A stretch of 64,000 nucleotides of DNA, from the NCBI GenBank assembly GCA_000620945.1, contig JHZO01000005.1:115773-179772 (forward strand), in the 5' to 3' direction. The notes under the pieces were generated by a model. That model was not told where the DNA came from. It saw only the letters and a list, made by a program, of their open reading frames with translations, and made no database searches. The DNA comes from [Clostridium] viride DSM 6836. Its GTDB lineage: Bacteria; Bacillota; Clostridia; Oscillospirales; Oscillospiraceae. This document shows, in pieces, positions 19,706 through 27,067 of this stretch. Position 1 is the first letter of the stretch. Each line of letters begins with the position of its first letter. A program made the translations under genes and the position numbers.

Positions 19706-20420
19706 AGTAACCGATCTTTATAAAAGCTTCCACAAGCTTGAAGTGTTAAAAGGCATCAACCTCCTAGTGAGAGAGGGCGAAGTGGTCTGTATCATTGGCC
19801 CCTCCGGCGGAGGCAAGTCGACTTTTCTGCGTTGCCTGAATCAGCTGGAAACGGTGACCAGTGGCACCATCGTGGTGGATGACTTTGTCCTTACGGATAA
19901 AAAGGTGGACATCAATAAGGTTCGCGAGAACATCGGGATGGTGTTTCAGAGCTTTAACCTGTTCCCGCACTTAACCGCCAAGGAAAACATTATGATGGCT
20001 CCGGTGGACTTAAGGAAGATGACCAAGGCCGATGCGGAGAAGAAGGCCATCGAGCTTCTGACCCGGGTGGGGCTTGCGGAAAAGGCGGATAGCTATCCCC
20101 ATCAGCTTTCCGGAGGACAGCAGCAGCGTGTTGCCATTGCACGGGCTCTTGCCATGCAGCCGGACGTTATGCTCTTTGACGAGCCCACCAGTGCGCTGGA
20201 CCCGGAAATGGTGGGAGAAGTGCTTCAGGTCATGAAGGAGCTTGCCGCAGAGGGCATGACCATGGTGGTGGTGACCCATGAGATGGGCTTTGCTCGCGAC
20301 GTTGCCGACCGCGTGATATTAATGGCGGACGGAATGATCGTAGAGGAAGGGGATCCGGACGAGCTCTTTGGAAACCCCAAGGAAGCTCGTACTCAAGACT
20401 TCCTGCGGGCTGTGCTGTAA
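19689..20420 (+). CDS. Amino-acid ABC transporter, ATP-binding protein
   Basis: A 243-residue ATPase of the GlnQ/HisP type that powers import. Walker [11 protein letters not shown]-loop [14 protein letters not shown], signature [15 protein letters not shown], Walker [14 protein letters not shown], switch His in [10 protein letters not shown]. The start lies inside the permease gene (17-bp overlap) with GGTGGAGGC upstream. It closes the operon; a terminator follows at 20493. Confidence 0.96.
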   Translation: MIEKIKVTDLYKSFHKLEVLKGINLLVREGEVVCIIGPSGGGKSTFLRCLNQLETVTSGTIVVDDFVLTDKKVDINKVRENIGMVFQSFNLFPHLTAKENIMMAPVDLRKMTKADAEKKAIELLTRVGLAEKADSYPHQLSGGQQQRVAIARALAMQPDVMLFDEPTSALDPEMVGEVLQVMKELAAEGMTMVVVTHEMGFARDVADRVILMADGMIVEEGDPDELFGNPKEARTQDFLRAVL

Positions 20421-20492
20421 CAAAAAATGAATGAACGGTGCAGCGCAGATGCAGCGAATCAGCTTCTGCCGCGTGCCCAAGGTTGGAATCAA

Positions 20493-20517
20493 AAACCCTG
20501 CAGGAAATGCAGGGTTT
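20493..20517 (+). terminator. Terminator of the amino-acid ABC operon
   Basis: AAACCCTGCA, five-base loop, TGCAGGGTTT; short T-poor tail (CTTG), so of moderate strength. Confidence 0.7.
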
Positions 20518-20579
20518 CTTGATAGAAAGGGTTCGGCGGTTTCCTTCGGGAAACAAGGCATGAAAGGAGAAGTAATATC

Positions 20580-21140
20580 ATGGTAAAGGAAATTCTTCAG
20601 TATAATCGTGATTTTGTGGAACGTAAGGCGTATGCTCCGTTTTTAACCAGTAAGTACCCGGATAAAAAGCTTGCCATCCTATCGTGTATGGATGCTCGCC
20701 TCACGGAACTCCTTCCTGCTGCCCTTGGCTTACACAATGGCGATGCAAAACTCATTAAGAATGCCGGCGGTCTGGTCTCCCATCCCTTTGGATCCGTGGT
20801 GCGTAGTCTCTTAATCGCCATTTACGATTTGGAAGTCAGTGACATTATGGTCATTGGTCATACCGATTGTGGTGTCCAGCAAGCCGATGCGAAAAGCATG
20901 ATTCAGAAAATGATCCAACGTGGGGTTGCACCGGAGCAGGTTGATATGGTGCGCTACTGCGGCGTGGACTTTGATAGTTGGTTGGCAGGGTTTTCCTGCG
21001 TGGAAAGCTCGGTGAAGGAAACGGTGGATTTGTTGGTTCGCCATCCTCTGATTCCCAAGGATGTCTCCATCTATGGATACGTCATGGATTCGGAAACGGG
21101 AGCCCTCACCGAGATTCACTCCGTCATCAGAGAAGCATAA
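20580..21140 (+). CDS. Beta-class carbonic anhydrase
   Basis: A 186-residue zinc enzyme that interconverts CO2 and bicarbonate. The ligand motifs are complete: Cys, Asp and Arg in SCMDARL, and His/Cys in GHTDCGVQ. NAGGLV and the mid-helix SVVRSLLIAIYDL are also typical. The short length and SHPFGSVVRSL fit the small beta-CA subgroup found in Clostridia. ATG with AAAGGAG upstream. Monocistronic with its own terminator. Confidence 0.94.
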   Translation: MVKEILQYNRDFVERKAYAPFLTSKYPDKKLAILSCMDARLTELLPAALGLHNGDAKLIKNAGGLVSHPFGSVVRSLLIAIYDLEVSDIMVIGHTDCGVQQADAKSMIQKMIQRGVAPEQVDMVRYCGVDFDSWLAGFSCVESSVKETVDLLVRHPLIPKDVSIYGYVMDSETGALTEIHSVIREA

Positions 21141-21145
21141 ACAAG

Positions 21146-21184
21146 AAAAAAGCACCCAGGTGATTAAAACCTGGGTGCTTTTTT
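21146..21184. terminator. Bidirectional terminator between carbonic anhydrase and SASP
   Basis: AAAAAGCACCCAGG against CCTGGGTGCTTTTTT, nine-base loop, A- and T-rich flanks; between convergent genes. Confidence 0.93.
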
Positions 21185-21218
21185 ATTCAATTATAATTCG
21201 TCCTAATAGTCGCCGGGA

Positions 21219-21419
21219 TTAGCCCTGGAGACCGCTCTCGTAGGACTGAATCATCTTCTTGACCATCTGGCCGCCGATAGAACCAGCCTCACGGGAGGTC
21301 AGGTTGCCGTTATAACCGTTCTGCAGGTTTACGCCGACTTCGTTAGCAGCTTCCATCTTGAACTTGTTCATAGCAGCACGAGCTTCGGGAACAACAATCT
21401 TGTTATTAGAATTTGCCAT
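21219..21419 (-). CDS. Alpha/beta-type small acid-soluble spore protein
   Basis: A 66-residue SASP that coats and protects spore DNA. It shows the two conserved blocks: NEVGVNL, where the germination protease cuts, and LTSREAGSIGGQMVKKMIQSYE. TTAGGAG lies ten bases before the ATG. A forespore sigma-G promoter is expected but I could not fix one by eye. It is direct evidence that the organism forms spores. Confidence 0.96.
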   Translation of the reverse strand: MANSNNKIVVPEARAAMNKFKMEAANEVGVNLQNGYNGNLTSREAGSIGGQMVKKMIQSYESGLQG

Positions 21420-21581
21420 AGTGTTTTATCTCCTAACTAATTGATTAAATTTATTTGTTTTGTTGACATTAGCGGCGGTTCTTTCTCGGCTTACATCCGG
21501 CTTGTTGCCGGGTTTGTTGGCCGCTTTTGTTTGCCGCTTTGTCTGAGAATAGAATAACCCGAGAAAAAACTTATATGCATC

Positions 21582-21699
21582 GTTCTTCTGCTAAATAGCG
21601 GAAAAAACGCCATATTGCAAACGCGTTTCAACTTGCTTCCTAGGATTCATTTTTTTGGAATTTAACAGGAACAATCTGGACTAGCCCTCGTCTAAGCTT
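21582..21699. repeat. Direct repeat copy A, left edge of AT-rich island
   Basis: About 118 bp matching copy B at 23124-23240 in the same orientation. The best blocks are TAGCGGAAAAAACGCCA, ACTTGCTTCCT-like, TTTTTTTGGAATTT, AGGAACAA, and CTGGACTAGCC[CT]TCGTCTAAGCTT at the right end. I count roughly 18 mismatches and one gap over 110 positions. The 477-bp gap 21420-21896 contains this repeat and otherwise no gene I can support. Confidence 0.85.
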
Positions 21700-21896
21700 C
21701 AATTATTTCAATTAAGAATATGCGCTTGTTAGTAGTACAAGATGCAGAGATATCAGCCAGTTCACGCGTAAAAACGTGCCATTCACGCATGTTTTATTGT
21801 ATGTTAACCTAAATATTGATAGGCTATGTTCCATAGAGGAGCACCCAAGTACACAGTTTAAACTAACTTCCATTTTAAAGGTAAGGACTGTTCTTT

Positions 21897-22422
21897 ATGA
21901 AGTCAATTAAAAAAGTTCTTACTCTTTGTCTCTGTTTAGCAATGTTGTCAGCAACAAGTATTGCAGGGAGCCGCAAATGTAAGCATAGATAAATATAGTC
22001 CAAATTTCGTGGATGTCCTTACCCCAACTATGTCAAGAGGTGCCTCTTTACCTACAGAAGCTTTTAACCTTGCAAACGGCGCATACAACGGAAGGATAAC
22101 AAACATTGGCAGTTTAAATGGCGTCTATACTAACTATTATTTTACAGCTAATCAAAAGGGCGAATTAACTGTCTCTGCCACACTTACTGCTTCTTCTCCA
22201 CAATCAACAGCGGCTAGGTGTACCTTTGAAATTTTTGATGTAGTGAAAAAGACTAAAGTAAGTAGCTATCTATTCGACGCAGGTCAATACAACAATAAAT
22301 ACCTTGTCAATAAATTTACTGGATTAAATCCTAGTACTGCTTATGCAGTTAGATTCTATAATTCATCTTCCACAACCTATAATATCGACCTTCAAGGACC
22401 CGTCTCAGTTTATTGGCCCTAA
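21897..22422 (+). pseudogene. Secreted protein gene broken by a one-base frameshift
   Basis: An ATG at 21897 opens a clear signal peptide, MKSIKKVLTLCLCLAMLSAT-SIA, which then runs into a stop after GSRKCKHR. Shifting frame at about 21965 (GCAGGGAGCC read as GCAGGAGCC) restores a 150-residue domain ending in LQGPVSVYWP at 22422. So one extra G separates secretion signal and mature part. The mature domain is Thr/Ser/Asn-rich and beta-like (YFTANQKGELTVSATLTASS, GLNPSTAYAVRFYN), resembling pre-peptidase or fibronectin-like folds; I do not recognise the family. AT-rich codon use differs from the neighbours and fits recent arrival. A sequencing error would equally explain the shift. Confidence 0.7.
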
Positions 22423-22508
22423 TTGAAATAAGCTCTAAAAAACAAACAGGATTACTTGGAAGTTAGTTTGAAATGTGTTCTTTTGTGTAAGGAGTTGCCA
22501 AATTCGCT

Positions 22509-23081
22509 ATGATAACTAAATATTTGCTTTGGAACTTGCCAACAGTTATGATTGCAATTGTTTCAATGTTTATTGTATTTCCTATGCGTAAGCATTCGAT
22601 AAAAAAGAAGGGAATGTCAACAACATCGTTCCATGAATTTGGTATTTTCTTATTTATGGTCTATATGGCTATTTTGCTATCTCTTACAGTTAACTTAGAT
22701 CAAATCTGGGTATCTTTGTACTTTGGCTGGCCTCTTCCAAAAATTAGTTTTTTTAGTGGCCAACTAAATTTTAAGATATTTAATGGAATTTCCACCTTGA
22801 GGGACTTATGGATGCTTCTTGGTAACGTTTTTTTGTTTCTCCCATTTGGCTTTTTTATTCCGCTGCTATGGGATCAACCAAAATGGTGGTGGTCCTGTGT
22901 TTTTGGGGCACTACTTTCGTTCAGTATTGAATCCATTCAACTCATTCTGATTGGCAGATCTTTTGACGTAAATGATATCCTAATGAACAGCGTGGGTACA
23001 TTATTTGGTTGGCTAGTATGGCGTATGATAGTAATCATGTTTACTCCATATTCTCAACGTTTTAGATGTATTAGAGTTTGA
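22509..23081 (+). CDS. VanZ-like family membrane protein
   Basis: A 190-residue protein with about five membrane segments. The VanZ pattern is in the second half: LLGNVFLFLPFGFFIPLLW, then LSFSIESIQLILIGRSFDVNDILMNSVGTLFGWLVW broken by short loops, with the conserved R-x-D-x-x-D-x-x-x-N motif. VanZ gives low-level teicoplanin resistance by an unknown mechanism; most family members have no known function. AAGGAG lies 14 bases before the ATG, rather far. It shares the AT-rich composition of the preceding broken gene and both sit between the direct repeats. Confidence 0.85.
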   Translation: MITKYLLWNLPTVMIAIVSMFIVFPMRKHSIKKKGMSTTSFHEFGIFLFMVYMAILLSLTVNLDQIWVSLYFGWPLPKISFFSGQLNFKIFNGISTLRDLWMLLGNVFLFLPFGFFIPLLWDQPKWWWSCVFGALLSFSIESIQLILIGRSFDVNDILMNSVGTLFGWLVWRMIVIMFTPYSQRFRCIRV

Positions 23082-23123
23082 TTATAGAAAAAATGCATTT
23101 TTCAATGATGAGGGCGCTAATTT

Positions 23124-23240
23124 GTTTCTTCTAAATTAGCGGAAAAAACGCCACAAAGCAAATACTCTTCATCTTGCTTCCTTAATTAGATTTTTTTGGA
23201 ATTTTATAGGAACAAACTGGACTAGCCTTCGTCTAAGCTT
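23124..23240. repeat. Direct repeat copy B, right edge of AT-rich island
   Basis: Same-orientation copy of 21582-21699; the right-hand 50 bases ending CTAAGCTT are almost identical. It lies upstream of the exporter promoter. The rest of the 330-bp gap 23082-23411 contains that promoter and no gene. Confidence 0.85.
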
Positions 23241-23311
23241 GCATAGAATCAGGAGTGGTAGATCTTAAGGATGGAGTTCAAGAAAATCAGGCCACTTTGT
23301 CGAACTTTTGG

Positions 23312-23340
23312 TTGACTTGTCGTGCATGGAGTGATATAAG
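23312..23340 (+). promoter_or_regulatory. Promoter of the YknXYZ-like operon
   Basis: TTGACT (23312-23317), 17 bp, TATAAG (23335-23340), about 70 bp before the first gene and outside the repeat. Confidence 0.75.
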
Positions 23341-23411
23341 TAACCTAGTATGCTTAATACACCAAAACAGGAAAAAACAGGAAGAAGGAAACGGAAAGGG
23401 AGTTATCAGGG

Positions 23412-25100
23412 ATGCAAGAGACCATGACAGAAATGGAAACCGAGCTTTTGGAGGGACAAACCGAACTGGAAGCAGAGGAACTGGTGGAAGAGCGGAGTGT
23501 GCCCCAAAAGCGCGTGCGCCGCAGAAAAAAAGCGCCCTTTATCATTGGCGGCGTGGTCATTCTGTTGCTGGGCCTGCTCATCTGGTGGCTGGTAGCGGGA
23601 AAAGGCAAGGAACCAACGGAAGAAATCGTCAACGATGTGGTGTCCCGTGGTCCGATTACCAGCATGATTGAAGGCAATGGGCAGGCAAAGCCCATCAAAA
23701 GTGAATCCATTACCGTGGGCACCAGCGGAACGGTGGTTGACGTCTACGTCACCGAGGGGCAAGCCGTTGCCGCAGGCACGGTGCTATATCTGATCAACAG
23801 TCCCGGTGCGGATGAAGCTGTCACCAAGGCAAAGAAAGACGTGGAAGGCTATCAAAAGCAGCTTAAGTCTCTTTATGAAGCTAAACAGAATCTGAACATC
23901 AAGCCGGAATTTTCGGGCAAACTCTTAGAGGTTCAAAAAATAAAAGTGGGGGATCAGGTCACCAATGGACAAGTCTTGGCTCGTCTGGTGGATGACAGCA
24001 AGATGAAGCTCACCCAATACTATAGCTATGCCTATCAAAAGGATATTTATGTAGGCATGCCGGCACAGGTTTCCGTGCCAGGGGTCATGCAGCAGTTAAA
24101 CGGAAAAGTATCACAAATCAATCAGGTGGAACGTATTTCTGCCGAAGGGGCAAAGCTGTTTTCCGTGGTCGTCACCCTGGACAATCCCGGAAGCTTGAGT
24201 GAAAAGATGCCCGCTTCCGCGATCCTACATACCAACAGCGAAGAAATTAGTCCCTATGAGCAGGGGGCGTTGGAATACAACCGCGTCACCGATGTTAAGG
24301 CAAAAGTCGCAGGGGAAGTGCGTCAAACCAAGCTTCAGGACTACCTTAAGGTCACAACGTCGCAGGTTTTAGTGACCGTAGACGGGGAAGACAACGACAA
24401 TCAAATTTTTGAGTTGGAAACCAGCTTAAAAACCGCCCAGGAAGCGCTGACCACCGCCCAGAAAAATAAGCAAAACCTGCAAGCTACCGCTCCCATGGAC
24501 GGGACGGTGGTGGGGCTTTCCATTGCCCCCGGCGATGAGGTCAAGTCCGGAACGGTCGTGATTAGCATCATGGACAACACCCAGATGATGATTGAGGCCG
24601 TTATTGACGAGCGCAATGTATCCTTTGTGAAGCCTGGGATGATGGCCGAAATTGACCAGTTCGGGACCATTGTGCAGGGCTCAGTCGAGTCGGTCAGCCT
24701 CAGTGGCAAGTTTGAAAATGGCATGACTACCTTCCCGGCTAAAATTTTGGTGGATAATACCGACGGACGCCTAAACAGCAATGGCAGCATCGTCTATCGC
24801 ATCCAGGCCAGCCAGAGCGACAATTGTCTGCTGCTGCCCAGTCAGTGCGTCAAGTCGGTGGCCGACCCCGAGACTGGAGAAGCTCGGAACGTAGTATTCG
24901 TGAAGGCAGACAAAGCGCCAGAGGGCAGCATCACCATTGATGGAAGCACCCTGGGAGTTCCGGCAACGGGATACTTTGCCGTTCCCGTGGAGATCGGCAT
25001 TTCGGATAAGTTCAACGTGGAGATTGTCTCCGGCGTGGAAGAAGGAACGGAAGTGTTCTCGCAGGTGGTCAAGCAGAACAGCATGCCGATGTACGGGTAA
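23412..25100 (+). CDS. HlyD/YknX-type membrane fusion protein of an ABC exporter
   Basis: A 562-residue adaptor. An acidic cytoplasmic N-terminus and a basic RVRRRKK precede one membrane helix (about 45-64). The rest is extracytoplasmic and has three biotinyl-lipoyl-like modules: GTVVDVYVTEGQAVAAGTVL, GKLLEVQKIKVGDQVTNGQVL and GTVVGLSIAPGDEVKSGTVV, with a coiled-coil hairpin between the second pair (LETSLKTAQEALTTAQKNKQ) and a beta-barrel after the last. Ordinary YknX/MacA proteins have one lipoyl domain, so this one is enlarged. GGGAG lies eight bases before the ATG. It heads an operon with an ATPase, a permease and an SLH protein. Confidence 0.88.
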   Translation: MQETMTEMETELLEGQTELEAEELVEERSVPQKRVRRRKKAPFIIGGVVILLLGLLIWWLVAGKGKEPTEEIVNDVVSRGPITSMIEGNGQAKPIKSESITVGTSGTVVDVYVTEGQAVAAGTVLYLINSPGADEAVTKAKKDVEGYQKQLKSLYEAKQNLNIKPEFSGKLLEVQKIKVGDQVTNGQVLARLVDDSKMKLTQYYSYAYQKDIYVGMPAQVSVPGVMQQLNGKVSQINQVERISAEGAKLFSVVVTLDNPGSLSEKMPASAILHTNSEEISPYEQGALEYNRVTDVKAKVAGEVRQTKLQDYLKVTTSQVLVTVDGEDNDNQIFELETSLKTAQEALTTAQKNKQNLQATAPMDGTVVGLSIAPGDEVKSGTVVISIMDNTQMMIEAVIDERNVSFVKPGMMAEIDQFGTIVQGSVESVSLSGKFENGMTTFPAKILVDNTDGRLNSNGSIVYRIQASQSDNCLLLPSQCVKSVADPETGEARNVVFVKADKAPEGSITIDGSTLGVPATGYFAVPVEIGISDKFNVEIVSGVEEGTEVFSQVVKQNSMPMYG

Positions 25101-25112
25101 GGGTGAGTGCTG

Positions 25113-25808
25113 ATGCTGATTAAGCTGCAGAACGTCTATAAAATTTATAGCGAGGGACTAGAGGCCGAGGTGCGGGCGCTAGACGGGATCAATCTGGAGA
25201 TCGACTATGGTGAGTTTGTTGCGGTGGTGGGTCCCTCCGGTTCCGGAAAGTCCACACTCATGAACATTTTAGGTTGCCTGGATGTTCCCTCCCATGGAAG
25301 CTATTGGATTGATGGGGTTGATGTCAACGAGCGAAGCGATGCCCAGCTCTCCTTCCTGCGCAACAAACAAATCGGATTCATTTTTCAAAGCTTTAACCTG
25401 ATTGCCTCCATGAATGCCCTGGAAAATGTGGAGCTTCCCCTGATTTACCAGGGGATTGCCCCGGCCAAACGGCAGGCACTTGCCATGGAAGCCTTGGGCC
25501 GTGTTGGACTAGCCCAGAGAAGCCACCACAGACCCTCAGAAATGTCCGGTGGTCAGCAGCAGCGCGTGGCCATTGCCCGCGCCATTGCCACCAAACCACC
25601 CATCATCATGGCGGATGAACCGACCGGTGCGCTGGACAGCAAGACTGGTCGTGAGGTGCTGAGTTTTCTCCAAGGTTTAAACCGAGAGGGTAGTACCATT
25701 ATCCTCATTACCCACGATAACAGCATCGCCGCCACGGCAAAGCGCCTGGTGCGCATCTCCGATGGTCGCATCGTTGAGGACAAACGGCAGGAGGTGAGCT
25801 GGGCGTGA
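25113..25808 (+). CDS. MacB/YknY-type ABC exporter ATPase
   Basis: A 231-residue ATPase of the LolD/MacB/FtsE type. Walker A GPSGSGKST, Q-loop GFIFQSFNLI, signature [16 protein letters not shown], Walker B IIMADEPTGALD, switch LITHD. The start is placed at the ATG at 25113 (AGGGTGAG just upstream); a GTG two codons earlier is also possible. It overlaps the permease GTG in GTGA, showing coupling. Such ATPases energise mechanotransmission by FtsX-type permeases rather than classical transport. Confidence 0.93.
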   Translation: MLIKLQNVYKIYSEGLEAEVRALDGINLEIDYGEFVAVVGPSGSGKSTLMNILGCLDVPSHGSYWIDGVDVNERSDAQLSFLRNKQIGFIFQSFNLIASMNALENVELPLIYQGIAPAKRQALAMEALGRVGLAQRSHHRPSEMSGGQQQRVAIARAIATKPPIIMADEPTGALDSKTGREVLSFLQGLNREGSTIILITHDNSIAATAKRLVRISDGRIVEDKRQEVSWA

Positions 25809-27028
25809 ATCTTTGGCAAGCATTTAAAATGGCTCTTCGCTCCATACGAGGCAACAAGGGCCGTTCCTTCCTGACCATGCTTGGCATCATCATTGGCATT
25901 GCTGCGGTCATGGCAACGGTCTCCATCATCCAAGGCATGAACCAAAAGTCCATGGAGATGTATGAACGCATGGGCAGCAACCAGATCATGGTGAATGCAA
26001 ACGCGTACAACGGCATGCCTCTTTTTGATGACCTGTATGAATATTGCCTCCAGCTCAACGACTTGGTGGAGGGTGTGACACCCCAGGGAAGCTTCAATGG
26101 AACGGTAACCTATGGGACGAAGAATAGTGCCAATATGGATATGCCACCCCAAGTGTTTTTGGGCAGTCATCAGTATTCCCTGTGCAACAACTTTCAAATT
26201 GCCCGCGGACGAGATGTAACCAAAATTGACGTGGATAACGACAACAATGTCTGCGTCTTAGGCTCCGCCGCTGCCAAAGCGTTTTTTGACTTATCCGACC
26301 CCTTGGGACAGTCTCTTGCCATCAATGGCGTTCCCTTCACGGTGGTTGGGATCTACATGGAAAAGGACCCGCAGGATCAGCCGGGTTGGTACTCCATGGA
26401 TAACATGGTGTTACTTCCGTATACCGCGTCCCGTGCCTTGAAGCAGGATATGAGCTCCTTTATGTCTCAGTTGGTGGTGAAGGCCAAGAATGGCCCGGCT
26501 GCCAAGGAAGCCACAACCCGAATCATCGGGTTCCTCACGAACCTGCTCGGGGATCCCAACGATCCAGCTAACACAAAAGGAAGCTTCTTCGTTTCGAACC
26601 AAGATTCCTGGAAGGACGAAAGCGCCCAGGTTGCCAATATGATGAGCATGGTGCTTGGCGGGATCGCTGGCATTTCACTCTTGGTCGGTGGCATCGGCAT
26701 TATGAACATCATGCTAGTCACGGTGACCGAGCGTACCCGCGAAATCGGAATTCGCCGTGCCATCGGGGCACAGCGAAAATCCATTGTCATGCAGTTTCTC
26801 ATTGAAGCAGGTGTGATCTGTGGCATCGGTGGTGTGATCGGGGTATTGCTGGGTACCGTATTGAGCGTCATTGGTGGACAGCTTCTTTTAAAGATGCGCA
26901 TTCTGCCCTCCCCAACCATTACCTTGGGAGCGGTGCTGTTCTCGGTGGCACTGGGTATCATCTTCGGCCTGTACCCTGCCATCAAGGCATCGGGTCTGCA
27001 ACCGGTGGCGGCCTTGCGGGCGGAATAA
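25805..27028 (+). CDS. MacB/YknZ-type ABC exporter permease
   Basis: A 407-residue permease. N-terminal helix GNKGRSFLTMLGIIIGIAAVM, a MacB_PCD extracytoplasmic domain (about 45-280), then three helices of the FtsX domain with the hallmark VTERTREIGIRRAIGA and a final GLYPAIKASGLQPVAALRAE. GTG start overlapping the ATPase gene. With the two upstream genes it forms a YknXYZ-like system; in B. subtilis that protects against the SdpC toxin, while related systems export peptides or antibiotics. Substrate unknown here. Confidence 0.93.
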   Translation: MNLWQAFKMALRSIRGNKGRSFLTMLGIIIGIAAVMATVSIIQGMNQKSMEMYERMGSNQIMVNANAYNGMPLFDDLYEYCLQLNDLVEGVTPQGSFNGTVTYGTKNSANMDMPPQVFLGSHQYSLCNNFQIARGRDVTKIDVDNDNNVCVLGSAAAKAFFDLSDPLGQSLAINGVPFTVVGIYMEKDPQDQPGWYSMDNMVLLPYTASRALKQDMSSFMSQLVVKAKNGPAAKEATTRIIGFLTNLLGDPNDPANTKGSFFVSNQDSWKDESAQVANMMSMVLGGIAGISLLVGGIGIMNIMLVTVTERTREIGIRRAIGAQRKSIVMQFLIEAGVICGIGGVIGVLLGTVLSVIGGQLLLKMRILPSPTITLGAVLFSVALGIIFGLYPAIKASGLQPVAALRAE

Positions 27029-27067
27029 GATTGAGAACGGACTTCTAAACAAACGAAAAGGGAGTAT

